DNA of 64,000 bases from Mytilinidion resinicola. Taxonomy: Eukaryota > Ascomycota > Dothideomycetes > Mytilinidiales > Mytilinidiaceae. The notes beneath the pieces were generated by a model that worked only from the letters and a program-made list of their open reading frames with translations, did not search any database and had not been told where the DNA came from. This document shows, one piece after another, positions 21,801 through 33,474 of the stretch (position 1 is its first letter; the number at the start of each line of letters is the position of its first letter). The position numbers and the translations under genes are program-made. The stretch lies in the NCBI RefSeq assembly GCF_010093595.1, contig NW_022985445.1:1275787-1339786 (forward strand), given 5' to 3'.

Positions 21801-22801
21801 GTGAGAAAGCAGTGCGATGGTCCGGCCCAACGCCGATTCCCCGTGCAACCTCGCCTACACCCCCTCGTAAGGTAGCAGGCGATGACAAGGACGCGACCAT
21901 TCGGTCTCTCACTAAGAAGCGATCTTGGTTCCGGAGAGTTGTCAGCGATAAGGGCGCTCAGGACCACGATCAACAGGAACACGACACTCGTCTCAGAATT
22001 CCTGAGGCATGGCAGGGGCTCGATGATCGTATCAAGAATGTCCCAACCGAGCCTATTCCTGTCACCATCGAGCTGCCAATGAAGCACACAAAGAAGCAAT
22101 CCGACACCAGCAGCGAGTTCCCTATGCGCGACCGTGAGGAGAAGAAGCCTGGCAAGGTCGATGGAAGCGGAGGTCGCCGCGGCTTCCTAGGCTTATTCGG
22201 CAAGAAGCACAAGGATGACAGGAACTCAGATGGGTACAAAATGGGCCGTAAGTTCTTCCCCAGACTGTTAACATCAACGATTACATAAACTGACATGCTT
22301 CCAGTAGCCGCAGCCGCTGACAGCAACTCACTCTTGGAGTCGAGCGGATACGACCTCGCATCTGACGACGGCAACCACTACCGCCCAGACTACCAGACCA
22401 ATTGGCTCTCTCGCTTCCTGCACATTAAGCCTGCGAGCAAGACGCTCTGCTTCCACATTGGACGCGGCCGTGCGCGTCAGGAGCTAGTGCGTCTGCTGCG
22501 TGATTGGCAGCGTTTCGGCGTACGCGACGTCTTCTTTGACCGGAAGACTAACGTCGTCAATGCGCGCGTTGATAAGTCAAATCACCTCAAGATCAAGCCA
22601 GTTTCTCTCGTTATCGAGCTCTTCGTCGTTCTCGAACACGGTCGTCGCGCCCAGCTTTGCATCGCTCGTTTCACGCAGACCCGCGGCGCGGCATCCAGTT
22701 TCCGCAAGGTCGTCGACATTGTCGAGGATGTGTTCAAGGCTAAGGGCATTCTCATTGAGGACGAGGAGAAGAAGAATGCAATGTCTGAAGTGCTGGGATG
22801 A
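18868..22801 (+). CDS. hsl1: Hsl1/Gin4/Kcc4-type protein kinase with C-terminal KA1 domain
   Basis: Three exons, 18868-19499, 19552-22247 and 22305-22801, give 1,274 residues. The kinase domain starts near residue 112 with GKGGCSRVR. It carries the AAKII lysine, a long insert typical of fungal Hsl1/Gin4 homologues, HRDLKPEN, DFGMA and the YAAPE activation-segment end. A long Ser/Arg/Pro-rich region follows, with several basic patches. The last 150 residues (from about NWLSRFLHIKPASK) fit the membrane-binding KA1 fold that closes this family. Yeast relatives act at septins and the bud neck, coupling morphogenesis to mitotic entry through Swe1/Wee1. Both introns are short (52 and 57 bp), and the joins restore NELYLVMEY and the KA1 region. 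Filamentous fungi often have one such kinase, so Hsl1 versus Gin4 naming is a convention. Confidence 0.88.
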
Positions 22802-24882
22802 AAACAGCATCAAACGTTTTAGCATGGTCTTATCTGGGGACGCACAAGTATGGTTACATTACCGACGGTTGTGAAGTTTGGATGTCACTAGGTGCCGCTG
22901 GATTGCAGCAAGGAGCCCTTGGGTGGGAACCATCTGGCTCGATACATCATCACGAAAGTACTCCGTAACCTACTTGTTGCGGACTCGATTCTTCTTCTCT
23001 CGGTCTTCTCAGCAACCTTCTCATCACGGCATTTCACGAAGCATTAAAACACCACCAAAGGGCGAAAGACCGACTGTTATACGACTTCTTCTAGAATACT
23101 ACCGGAGTTCATATGTATGCTGCATACACATGAACGACTCTCTTGTCTGAGCGGCTCGACTTCTTCTAGAATACTTCTGGAGTTCAGGTGTATACTGTAT
23201 ACACATGAACGAGTCTCTTGTCTCATCGTCTCGAGTTCCTCTAGAACACTACCGGAGCCTACGTGTATACTGCATACACCTGAAGGACTCTCTTGTTTGA
23301 GCGGCTACTGGATGTCTGGATTCTTTTGGGACCCGCCAACCTACACACACTCTTTTCTTTGGTTTCTTCTTTTCTTGTTTCGGTTTTTGGATTTCTGTTA
23401 GGTTTGCTCTTCTTGTTCGATTCCGAATAATGAGCCAGGCATTGAAAAGTGAAGATACTGGAGGAAATGGAATTGATTTGTACATTACGAAGAAGGGTGG
23501 ACGGCCTGCGGAGTAGAGGTATCGTCCCCATTGCATCTGCATTCTGCTGTTTTCTGTACCACCTCCTCAAACCGAGGAGCTTAATTCTGCAGTCCGTAAA
23601 TACAATAGACTATAATCACAAAAAAAAAAAAAAAATATTCTGCCACTCACTCTCTCTCACTTAACCTCAAGCAGTACATTAACACACCGCCATTAATCGC
23701 CGTGGGCAACCCCACCCACCTCCTCACTCCGCGCGACTCCCTGCCTTAAACTCCTACCACGAGACCGCTCAGACTCGTCCCGTCCCACTATCTCCGAAAC
23801 CCCTGCTACAGCTCCAACGAACCTAACTTCCCTCCCCTAAACCCCCCTGATTCAGCACCCTCCCACATGCCCTCCCTCCCAGATCCCCGTGCGCCCCTCG
23901 CACAACGATCCGTCCTCCCACACCACACACCCCCCTGCGCGACCCCAGCATCCCCCGTCATCCACCACCCAAGTTCCCGGGGCCGTTGTGCCACCCACCC
24001 GCCCCTCCGTGTCTTGGAGCCATCTCACAGCATGACCGCGCAGAAAGATTCCGCGTGTCTCGGGCTTTGTGGCATGGTGGGCCCGGGGATGTGGGTGGGC
24101 GGTTGTACGGGGCCTGGCAGGGGGTGGGGTTAGAGCGGTCACGGGGTCGTGCGACGGGGGTGTTTGGGAGTGAGATGGTGGAGATTGGATGGGCGGGCTG
24201 GGAGGGGCGATGTGGAGTTGGTGGAGTGGGAGAGGTGGGATTTTTTTTTTAAATGTGTGCGAGGGATGGAGGGATGGAGGTTTCAGAAGAGACAATCTGT
24301 GAGGTTGAGTCAGGGCGTGCGAGGTTGTTTGAGATGGGTGGGAGAGATTTGAGATGATGTGAGAAGGGCTGTGGGAATTTGTTGCTCACGTACTAGAAAA
24401 GTCTCGAAACATGGTATGATCGGGAGGAGACGCAAGACTATCGTAAGAGCGAGGATGAAAAGAGGAGCTAGGTGGTCTCGCAATCTAGATGGTACACATT
24501 GTACGAGAATTAACCTTCGTCACAACACACGAATTGTCGCCGCTGACCTCAGCCCAGAGGCCTTCTCTTTTTTTAACTAAACTTACGAAGTTAGAAAGTC
24601 ATCCGAAGCTTAAACTTAGTAGCATGTCACAGCATATCAAGCTCGGAGACTTTTCATGGACGTACGGAACGCTGTAAACGGCTTCGGAGACTTCTGGGAC
24701 GATCTACATGCAGCTAAGGTTGTGGTCAACGATTTCGGACCAATCTGATTCGTCGAAGAGCTTATGGTAAGCCCACGTCACGCCTCATTCTGCCTAGGGT
24801 GTAATGGCATAAATACATTGAGGTTGTAGAGTCACTACCTGATTGATAGCATCTTTCCGAATTCTCATTTTCGACTTCCACC
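22802..24882. other. Non-coding region with tandem repeats, poly(A) tract and skewed block
   Basis: About 2.1 kb between the kinase and the GFA-fold gene. It holds the 75-bp tandem repeat (23083-23307), a run of about 15 A near 23621, and a C-rich block (about 23700-24010) that switches to a G-rich block (about 24060-24250). The block is followed by AT-richer sequence that probably includes the promoter of the gene at 24883. No gene was recognised. Confidence 0.55.
23083..23307 (+). repeat. Three tandem copies of a 75-bp unit with palindromic core
   Basis: Copies start at 23083, 23158 and 23233, exactly 75 bp apart, with moderate divergence. Each has a TTCTAGAA-type start (TCTAGAA), a central imperfect palindrome close to GTGTATACTGYATACAC, and the word GACTCTCTTGT or a close variant. 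Because 75 is a multiple of three, a frame stays open through it and would read as 25-residue repeats. Nothing shows that this frame is translated. Confidence 0.85.
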
Positions 24883-25418
24883 ATGGCCTCTCCAAGCGCG
24901 CCCAAACCTGCAAGCACAGGATCAGCGGATCCGCCACAAGGAAAAGAGACAGATTCTCCGGGCTCCGCAAGCTACTCTGCAAGCTGCCACTGCGGTGCTA
25001 TCTGCTTTACCGTTACCCTCACACAACCACTTGCACAGCAGCAACCCATCTCCTGCAACTGCACCATCTGCAGCCGCAACGGGTATTTATTGGTCTACCC
25101 GCTACGCAGCAATCTCGTCATAACACAGGGCGCCGATGTCTTAAAGTCATACTCCTTTGGCCGCAAACGGAACTTGCATCAGTTCTGTGAACGGTGTGGG
25201 AGTAGTGTGTTTTTTGATCCAAGGATGGCCGAGCATGGCGAGAGCCCAGATTTAATGGGCGTGAATGTGGGTAACGAGTCTACCACTTCTGAAGGAAGTC
25301 GAAGCTAATTAGAGTGACTACGTAGGTGAGGATGTTTAAAGATATCAAGCTAGACGAGCTCAAACTCAAGCATTTTGATGGGTTGAACATATGGCCGTTT
25401 ATAGACTCTTCAGCCTGA
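24883..25418 (+). CDS. GFA-family (CENP-V/GFA fold) zinc protein, two exons
   Basis: The exons are 24883-25266 and 25326-25418 (59-bp intron, GTGGGT..GTAG, with a GCTAAT branch-like site), giving 158 residues. Zinc-ligand motifs of the GFA fold are visible: SCHCGAICF, CNCTICSRNG and FCERCGSSVFFDP. The second exon restores the usual ending (NVRMFKDIKLDELKLKHFDG), which supports the splice. Without it the frame would run into unrelated residues. The family takes its name from bacterial S-hydroxymethyl-glutathione synthase, but most fungal members have no known reaction. The Ser/Pro/Lys-rich N-terminal 35 residues are not conserved in character. The ATG sits in a good context (CACCATGG). There is no obvious functional link to its neighbours. 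Confidence 0.85.
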
Positions 25419-25983
25419 ATACATGCTGGCCTATGCTCTGAAGAGTCGGAGCATATTGAGACGAAATGTGGGCCTGTATGTATGTTGTCAGCTTTGACAC
25501 AATGACAGATGGTCAAGATGAATAGCAGATATGTGAATGAGTCATGAAAAAATTAGAGTGTTGTTGCGGTTTTGATCCTCAACGTGACTTTGAACAGCCC
25601 TCAGGGTTAAAAATGTATAATCCTTCGCAGTGTCTGGAACATATAAAAAAGAAGTCAACTTACCCTTTCGATCTGATTGATATGTTGAAGTTTCGCATGC
25701 CTCTGATTAAAGTAGTGTTGAAGTAGTGGTTCGCGAGACGCGTTCACTTGGCGGTAACGTTCTAAGTTCACTTGTGAACACTAGAGCTCTCCTAACAGCG
25801 CTAAGAGTTTGGTTCATTGTAATTTCCTTTACTGGGTTGGAGCTGGATATGGGAAGCGAATGGTCCCCAAACGAAGGATCCTGAAAGCGCTGCGACGTGC
25901 TCCTCGACCTTGATCGGATGTCGCATAAGTTTGCGGCTTGTTCCTCTAGCATTGAGCTTGCCTCTAATGGGGTAAGAATCTCT
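25419..25983. other. Intergenic space between convergent genes
   Basis: Contains the 3' UTRs of the GFA-fold gene and of the minus-strand thioesterase gene. No other feature was recognised. A further small 3' exon of the thioesterase gene could lie here. Confidence 0.45.
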
Positions 25984-27076
25984 TCATTCACGAACAGCCG
26001 AGGCGGGAAAAGAAGCCTTTGCCCTGACGCAGACTTGGCCAGCCATATTTTCAATGGTACCGCTGGCCTCAACGACCGGCTCAATTGTGGAGGATACTGG
26101 TTGTCTCTTGGTGAAATCCTTAGACCAAGGAAGCCAGGACTTGCTGGCGTCGGGGTCTGAGTGTGGAGGGAGAGTTTTCCCGTCCGATGGTGAAGATAAT
26201 AAGGCACGGAGAACGTAGAAGTTGTTTGCCTGAGTGGGACGCGCGTATGTCAAGCTAAGGGAGGACGGAGACGGAACGGAATCTGTAAATAAACCAAATT
26301 AGCTCAGCCGTGAAGCATGCAAACTAAGAGCGCGCACCCAATATTGCATCCGGTCCTGCTACTACTCTGGATAGCCCATCTTGAAGCACAGTGGCAATCG
26401 CACCACCATGCGCAAGCCCTGGCCAACCGCTCAGCCTGCCTCCGAAGAAGACGACAGCAATAAGCTCCCTAGTCACCGGGTTCCAGAATGCTCGTTGGAC
26501 ACCTAGACCTCCCGACCCTGCCATCGTTTTCTGGGTCAATGTTCTTGTGGGTTCCGGTTTCAGCATTTGCTCATTACTGATAGTCTGGGAGGCGTCCTCA
26601 AGCTTCGTACCCGATGGGTCTGAGATAACTAGAAAATCCAGCTCCCTCCATCCGCTTTTCCCTGCTCCCGAATCGTTCAATGCCGTATCAGAATGTAGAT
26701 GATATCCCTCAGCTCTGAGAGCTTTTACAATATCCAGTGAATCGATGTCTCGACGTAGCACCTCAAGCCTGAAACGGTCTTCTCGCGACTCTGGGTCCGG
26801 GAACGGCGGTGGCGCAACGAACGATCGGGCGACGTGACCGGCTACTAGTCCGAAAAAAACGAACGTTGTACCCCATATATATATAAATAGTGATCGGGGT
26901 TTCTTTTGGGGAGGGGGTGGAGGAGCTTCGAAGCTTGGTCGCAGGTCGTTCACATTTGTGGGGGCAGAGCCGGAATTGAGGAGCCTTTGGGGTATTCCAT
27001 TGCGCTTAAGAGGCGAAGGGAGGCGTATATGAGGTAAGAGAGGCGTGGGATGCAATATGGGACGCAGCAGAGGCAT
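25984..27076 (-). CDS. PaaI-like hotdog thioesterase, probably mitochondrial and membrane-anchored
   Basis: The exons are 27076-26338 and 26282-25984 on the minus strand (55-bp intron, GTGCGC..ACAG), giving 345 residues. The N-terminus is basic and Pro-rich, without acidic residues for the first 40 positions, as in a mitochondrial presequence. One membrane segment follows (FIYIWGTTFVFFGLVAGHVA). The hotdog core appears late, with WPGLAHGGAIATVLQDGLSR, the HGG motif of the 4HBT/PaaI group, and continues in exon 2 with SLTYARPTQANNFYVLRA. Such fungal proteins are presumed acyl-CoA thioesterases of unknown substrate. The last 15 residues (after CVRAKASFP) look unlike the usual ending, and a GTGAAT right after may be a further 5' splice site, so the C-terminus is uncertain. 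Confidence 0.75.
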
Positions 27077-27413
27077 GTCTGATAGATGGAGAGAAGTCTG
27101 AGACGTCCTCCGAGGTCAAGTCAGAGATGGCGCTAGAACGAACTAGCACGCTAACCAAATTATGATATCCTCCCTCAATCGTTCATCATTTCATGATCTT
27201 CTCATCAATTAGATGTTCATTTACGTGTTAGCGAGGTCTGGCACTCCCTCAAGGTTTCCAATAGAATGTCAGCTCAAAATACCACGTTTTCTGATTGAAG
27301 AGCTGATAGGTATATCGTTTCGATGAAAGGGGCGTATCGTATGTAATGTACATAATCTTTTTGAATCGTGCAAATAAACTCCTATTCTCAGGAAAACGTC
27401 AAATCTACCATGG
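27077..27413. other. Intergenic spacer
   Basis: 337 bp between two minus-strand genes: 5' region of the thioesterase gene and 3' region of the sulfotransferase-like gene. No specific element was recognised. Confidence 0.5.
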
Positions 27414-28424
27414 TCAGTCCTGCGGCCTCAATCTCCTCGCCTTCATGTATTCATAGTCGGGCATAGCAGCTCTGACCAACCGCTCTATCCTCTCGCCCTC
27501 TTCTTCTCCGAACTCTACCTTCCACTTCTTCGCCTCTTCATCGATGTCCAGCCCAATTGACGTCTTGCCCGACACAATAGCTGTCGAAGCGTCGAGAGTC
27601 GATGTCATTCTCCTCGCCATATCGTCCATCTTATTCAATTCATCTTCACTTGCAGAAGCCCATGCAAACTTCAACCTAGAGGGATCTAATCCAACCATCC
27701 TGCTGTATTTACGAACCAGATCCGGATCCTCGATGACATCGTCCGCATCTAGGATAACTGGCCACGTAGCATCATCGTTGGAGCCAGATTCCTCGGGCTG
27801 GTGCGTGTACCAGTCGTACAATGCGCGCGACCAGTGCACGCTCATCTCGACTTGATTCACAGCGTGCTGGCTCCTAGCGGCCTCCGCACCCTCGTTATCC
27901 ACGCTCGTGCGGTAACACGACGGAAACGCTAGAGCTGGGTGTCGAATCAAGAAAGTAGGGAACCAAGTCCTCAGAAACGCATCCGGGAGAATGCTCTCAT
28001 TGAGAGGCGAATGTTTCGGTGCCAACGAAGTCGTCACCGTCCATGGCAACTCATCCGTACTATTCTCCCCGAAAAGATGCTTCGCCTCCGAAATAGGATC
28101 AATAAACCAAGGTAGATGCTCCTTCACGAAAACATGCTGGCCTAGTGCTTCTGCAGCCTCTACATGTCTATGAAGAGCGTCGAATCCTTCTTGATAGTTT
28201 TCCGTCAAGCTCGTCCGTTCCTCTTGCGTCCAGTCCTCGGGGCGCCGGCCAGTGATCTTGAGCATATGCATTCTCGAAGCCATAGCTCCGCCAAAAAAAT
28301 AGCTGTTCTTTTCACCCATGAAGATATCTGCTTGGTCTTCTAGCGCCAGAATCCGAACGAGCAGATTGGACGCCGTACGCGGGTACGTCAGCAGGTAGAA
28401 CCTGCGAGGTGGGCGTGCACTCAT
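27414..28424 (-). CDS. P-loop sulfotransferase-like protein
   Basis: A single exon of 336 residues. The segment FYLLTYPRTASNLLVRILAL near the start fits the 5'-phosphosulfate-binding loop (TYPRxxSxL) of P-loop sulfotransferase-like proteins. The later FLIRHPALAFPSCYRTS fits the second PAPS-contact region (RHP with a nearby Ser). WPVILDADDVIEDPDLVRKYSRMVGLD matches the usual helix-strand stretch further on. Similar fungal proteins are common, uncharacterised and often species-specific. Neither sulfate transfer nor a substrate is shown. No signal peptide or membrane segment is evident, so it is probably cytosolic. It lies between the thioesterase and BTB genes on the same strand with separate promoters. 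Confidence 0.75.
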   Translation of the reverse strand: MSARPPRRFYLLTYPRTASNLLVRILALEDQADIFMGEKNSYFFGGAMASRMHMLKITGRRPEDWTQEERTSLTENYQEGFDALHRHVEAAEALGQHVFVKEHLPWFIDPISEAKHLFGENSTDELPWTVTTSLAPKHSPLNESILPDAFLRTWFPTFLIRHPALAFPSCYRTSVDNEGAEAARSQHAVNQVEMSVHWSRALYDWYTHQPEESGSNDDATWPVILDADDVIEDPDLVRKYSRMVGLDPSRLKFAWASASEDELNKMDDMARRMTSTLDASTAIVSGKTSIGLDIDEEAKKWKVEFGEEEGERIERLVRAAMPDYEYMKARRLRPQD

Positions 28425-28717
28425 TATCTCAGTTCGCTAGCTCGAAATGAGAGCGTTGGTCCAGTTCGTTGGCGAGAGCTTCTCATTAGATTGAAACTCT
28501 CGAGGAACTGTGGGGCGGTCTGAAATACAAGGAACATTCCTGTATTGCGTAAGAATCGGCATGATCCGGTCAGCAAGTATCACGTGACGTCCATGGGTTG
28601 AAGTAAAGTATATGCAAAACGTCTCCGTTCAGAGCGCTATGCATGTCTAAAGATTCTGCACGTGCCAGATTCCTCTACGTGTGAGTGCCAAAGAGTAACC
28701 GACTACCACAGTGTAGT

Positions 28718-30811
28718 CTAAGCATCCAACTCGAGCCTGGCAAGCAACGCATCTATTTTCCCCAGCAGGATTTGGTAGTTCATAGCATCCTGGGCAAACT
28801 CGTCACCAGCAACTTCACCGTCTAACGTCCGCACTGCGCCGCCCCGCAACTGTGACTCAATATCTGGAAAAAGAAACTCGTCGGTGGTTTGCTTTGGCGG
28901 AGAATTGGAGGAGATATCCACGCCTTCATCTTCTGGTAGTGGTTCTGGCAGTTCTGCGGGGTCTTCGTTGATATTCTCTTCCATCATTTCTTCTAGGCCT
29001 GAGTCTTCGAAGCGAAGACGGAAGCGATCGGATAGGTAGTAGCGGATACTAAATGCTGATTAGCCTGATCTCGCGTTAAGATAGAAATAGAGAGCTGCAT
29101 TCGTACTCATCTATCAACTCCACCGTATCCGTCTCTTGTCTCGCTTTGATCCTGTTGGCACTTTCTCTTACTAGCTCTGCAAATTCTTCCTCGTCGATAT
29201 ACCGCTCTAGCCTGTAAGCAATATACCGCGCACCAAACTCCTCTAACCGGTGGACTCGCGTGTCCCATCCTGCTCGCACAACTTCATACACATCCAGCGC
29301 ATTCTCAGCATCTGTCGCGCCGCGAGGATTTTCGCTTTCGACTGCACTAGTGGACCCGTTTCCAAGGGTCGATATGATCATAGCCGCCCTTTGCTTGAGT
29401 TTCTCAATGAACAGCAAGTCAGCCATGAAGAGTACATCAATGGCTACATCCAGTCCGAAGTCTGCACGCTCCGTGTATAAAAAGGTCAGAATGACTTCCA
29501 GGACTGCAGGGGTGCAGTCGAGTTTGATGATCTGGAGGTGTTGTGTTTCTTGAGCTTCGCGGAAGGACGAGCTGAACATAGTAAGAAAGTACTCGGATCG
29601 GAGAAGCATCGCCCGGTGGACTGGATAGAGTGTTGATTTCTGAGGGCTACGGTGGCGTGAGGGAGAACGCGATTTCGCTAAAGGGCCAATCGGGATGCCA
29701 TTTAATGGACCAGAGGTTGTGCGAACAAGGGGATCTTGAGGTTGAATTTCGACCTGTGTTTCTTCTTGCGGCTCGTCATCGGCACGTAGCAGCACGTCGG
29801 CAAAGATCCCATTGTTTCTGTCCCAGTGCACATCATGCGCCTTTTCTGTGTCAACTACAATCTTGTTCTTCATCACATTATTCTGAAACCACTCATTCAG
29901 CTGATCTCGTCCTCGGTTGACTTCGTCTGTTCGCCGTTGACGTGTCAAGCGTCTGTCCCCTGATTCTAATATGCTCTCGAACATGCGTTCGATCTCTAGC
30001 TGCCGGCTTATTTTGTCAATGCCAGTGAGTATTATTTGCTCCTCTTCGCCATCGCCTAGGTCCGCGGAGACTTCTGAGAAATACAAATACCGCAACGCGA
30101 GATGTAATGATTCTGTAGGTATACTATTTGAAAGCTTCCACGACGTAGTATCCGGCGCTGTTGCAAGTTTCTTCGCGAAGTAGGGCGATCTAGCAGAAAG
30201 CACGAATTTGTGCAGCCGAAAGGACTCTGTCGGCGTGACGAGTGTGATATCGGTGGTTTTGGGGTGGTCTCGTGTCAGAAGGGACGTTATATGGGCGGCT
30301 AGTGGTTGTAAAGGGTCTGTCGACTTCGCGTAGTCGTATGAGAGGAGGAGGTTACGTATCCGATCGTTCAACGCATTGTATAGGCAACGCTCGCCTTGGA
30401 ACGTGTCGCGCTCGCATAGTGCGCCAGATTCAAGCAACAATTGGGCAACTTCGAATTGCCCGCAAAGACTAGCCTTGTGCAAGCATAGATTAGCAACGTA
30501 AACTTGTTTTGAGGGTTGCAAGAACGAAGAGGCAGTGCTTGGCAAACCCGTTGCAGTATGCCATAAAGTAAGTTGCGTAGATAGACGCCTACCAAAATCA
30601 GAGGCGTATAGTCAAACCTATCTCTGGCATTGATATTAACACCTTTCATTATAAGCTCTTGGCAGATTTTCAAGTCGCCCCTCCTGCATGCTTCGCAAAA
30701 GATTCGAAAGTCGTCGGAGAGGTCGAGAGGATTGTCTTCCTTCAATCTGCCCGCGGAAATGGCCTGCGACTCGGCGTGGAGCGCCGCCTCGATCTCATGC
30801 TTGTTGACCAT
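28718..30811 (-). CDS. Ankyrin and double-BTB/POZ domain protein (ABTB1-like)
   Basis: Three exons on the minus strand, 30811-30593, 30473-29107 and 29048-28718 (introns of 119 and 58 bp), give 638 residues. An N-terminal ankyrin region (FCEACRRGDLKICQELIMKG, then SLCGQFEVAQLLLESGA) is completed across the first intron. Two BTB domains follow: one with ITLVTPTESFRLHKFVLSARSPYF near residue 150, and one with YPVHRAMLLRSEYFLTMFSSSF near 340. The last exon adds DIRYYLSDRFRLRFEDSG and an acidic tail. Reading the 28718-28987 frame as a separate small gene would be wrong, because the splice joins it in frame. ABTB1-type proteins are thought to be adaptors for cullin-3 or translation-factor turnover; no partner is visible here. 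It is divergent from nimA across about 300 bp. Confidence 0.87.
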
Positions 30812-31106
30812 TTCGCCGAAAAAGGAGCAAGAAAGTGAACGAAGAGACTGAGAGCTGCAACAATGTCGTCAAAGTAGCGGCGGCGGCGGGGCGGAGATAA
30901 GATCGCCAGGCGGGATCTGGAATGTCACGTGCATAAATCGATTGGGTCGGTCGCGGTTGCCCTTCGCAACGCCGTCTACAAAACACAGCCCGCGTTTCGC
31001 ATAACCTAGCTCCAGGAAACCCTACCTCTTCCCTCACCAACTCCATGCTCTAGCAACCCAATTCCTCTACCCACCACCAATTACACTGACCATTCTAGCG
31101 CTCAGC
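30812..31106. promoter_or_regulatory. Divergent promoter of the BTB and nimA genes
   Basis: A 295-bp spacer between two divergent start codons. It contains a CACGTG E-box near 30925, within GTCACGTGC, and a GGCGG repeat near 30880-30895. CACGTG is the core of Cbf1-like bHLH sites; binding is not shown. Confidence 0.45.
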
Positions 31107-33474
31107 ATGACCGAGGACGACAAGTACGACGTGTTAGAGAAGATTGGTATGTATAAATACAATCTCCACTGGTTCGCATCAATTGTATGCTAACGTCTCC
31201 CAGGCCATGGGTCGTTCGGGGTCATTCGCAAAGTGAGGAGGAAGGCCGATGGCTATGTATGCAAACCCGAACTCGAACCTCCAATTACCTCTTCACCTAC
31301 TGATACTATATAGATCCTGTGCCGCAAGGAAATAAGCTACACCAAGATGTCTCCGAAGGAACGCGAACAACTTCAAGCAGAACTTTCCATTCTCAAAGAG
31401 CTCAGGCACACAAACATCGTCGCATACTACGAGCGCGAACATCTTAAGCAATCCCAGGACCTTCATCTTTACATGGAATATTGCGGGAATGGTGATCTGG
31501 GCAAGGTCATTAGGATCCTGAAGGACAAACGACAAATGGCCGAGGAAATGTTCGTCTGGAGTATCTTTTCCCAGATTGTTAGCGCGTTGTTTCGATGCCA
31601 CTATGGGGAGGACCCACCGGAAGCGGGACACGATGTCATGGGATATGGTTCCATTACCGTTCCCAATTCGGTCAAACCATCGGTCTTACATAGGGACCTT
31701 AAGCCAGAGAATAGTAGGCAATCTCTTCTTAAGTGATCCTACATTGCCTTGCTAACTATCTTCAGTCTTCCTTGGGGCCGACAACTTAGTCAAGCTCGGA
31801 GACTTCGGTCTGTCGAAAATCATTCTTGCCAACGACTTTGCATCCACATACGTGGGCACTCCGTTCTACATGTCACCGGAGATCTGTCAGAGTGAGAAAT
31901 ATAGTCTGAAGTCCGATATATGGGCCTTGGGTTGTATTGTGTACGAGCTGTGTGCAAAAGAGCCACCCTTCAACGCGCGCACCCACCTCGAGCTTATTCA
32001 GAAGATCAGAGGAGGGAAAGTTCCACGATTACCATTGTGCTACTCGGCCGACCTACAGAAGATTGTTGACACCTGTTTGAGAACCAACCCAGACCTTCGC
32101 CCCACTACCGTAGATTTCCTCAATCTCCCTATAGTCAGGGTGATGCGTAAGGAGCAAGAGGCAGTACTGCTAAGCCAGAAAATGCGGAGAGATAGAGAGG
32201 AAGCAAGACAGTTGAGGAACCAGGCTCAAGAGATGCTTGCGAAGAGAGTCGCAGAGACCGATGCAATAAGGAAAAACGTCAGCGATTCCGTCCGCAGAGA
32301 ATGGGAAGTGAAGGCGAGACTCGAAATTGACCGACAGGTCGCGGTAGCACTTGAGAAGCTTCGACAGACTTTCGAAGCTGAGGTTACCAGGCGTGTCTCT
32401 GAAGAGCTAGCAAAGCAGAGTTCTGGGAAGACCCTTATCGTATCGGACATACCCTTACCGCCTCGGTCCTCTACTCCAACACAATTGACAACAAAACCGC
32501 CGCTGTTCGCGCCAGAACAACACCAGTCGGGCGCTTCATTCAGCACATTAGGCGAGGCTTCGGACTTCCCTAGCATGACGGATCTGTCATCACTCTCATT
32601 AGACTCGCCAGACGATACCAAGCCCAAAGCGCGTGCAGCACGTGCTCCACTCGCACGAGCCAGGACGAGCATCGCCCCAGTCCCTCCGTCGCCAATGGAT
32701 ATTCAGATGGCGGACCCCAGCCCTATGTCTATTGATTCGCTATCGCTGTCACCTCGTAAGACGGGCAAGACGGGCGTTCGCAAGAATATCTTTGCCGCGG
32801 TTACGGCCGGAGAGAGGTGGGAACCGGAAGTACCATCGTCACCCACAGATGAATGGAATGGAAACTTCGATGGGTTGGATGACGACGATCTTCCGGTGCT
32901 CCCGTCACCAACACGAGCAAAGAGTGCCGCTGGCAATCATGACAATGAAGACCCTTTCAAGGTCCTCGCCAATGCGCAACGTCCAGTTATCAAGTCGAAC
33001 CAGCGCCTAGCTAGCGCTCCTAACTTGTTTGCGCCGAATGGGAACGGACCAAAGGTCAGGCCTCAGAGCGCCGTGCCAATCGTGTCGACAAGCCCGGAGA
33101 GGAGGAAAGCCAAGGCGGCGACAGTAAATGGAAGCCCGGTCCGTAAGGGCCAAGCATCAAAGCTCAACCTAGCGAAGGACTCGAACTCGAACTCGAACTC
33201 GGCTGAGAACGGTGGCCTGAAGTCCAAGAAGGGCAACGAACAGATGCGTATCCAGGCGATGCGGAACAACATACAAGGTCGAACCCTCGTGGAACTTAAA
33301 CAGGCTAGGGGGATCCAAATCCAAGCCCATGCTGTCAGCGAAGACGAAGGCAAGAAGGCTATCAAGCGGACCTTTGGATCGCCGACCAAGGTCGCGCAAT
33401 GGGATCCTGATACTTGCGACGAGATGCCGAGTCCTTTCCTCCGGAGGAACAACAAGCCCATGTTGATGCGGTAG
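31107..33474 (+). CDS. nimA: NimA-type (NEK) mitotic protein kinase
   Basis: Four exons, 31107-31146, 31204-31256, 31314-31713 and 31766-33474, give 733 residues. The protein starts MTEDDKYDVLEKIGHGSFG. The kinase domain holds GHGSFGVI, the CRKEI lysine, HRDLKPEN (about residue 157), DFGLSK and GTPFYMSPE, with the fungal NimA insert (EDPPEAGHDVMGYG) before the catalytic loop. A coiled-coil segment follows (about 305-400, rich in Glu, Arg and Lys), then a long Ser/Pro-rich regulatory tail. NimA drives mitotic entry together with CDK1 in Aspergillus. All three introns are 52-57 bp, and each join restores kinase sequence. An Asn-Ser repeat (NSNSNSN) coincides with a (AACTCG)n microsatellite near 33181. 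Confidence 0.93.

Noticed and set aside
23117..23401. 94-codon ORF through the 75-bp repeats
   Set aside because: The frame stays open only because the period is a multiple of three. No signal peptide or homology is apparent, so it was kept as a repeat, not a gene.
23852..24295. 147-codon Pro/His-rich minus-strand ORF
   Set aside because: Arises from the G-rich block on the plus strand; low complexity only.
28718..28987. Separate 89-codon gene next to the BTB gene
   Set aside because: A consensus intron (29049-29106) joins it in frame to the BTB protein, and the spliced sequence is the family's normal C-terminus.
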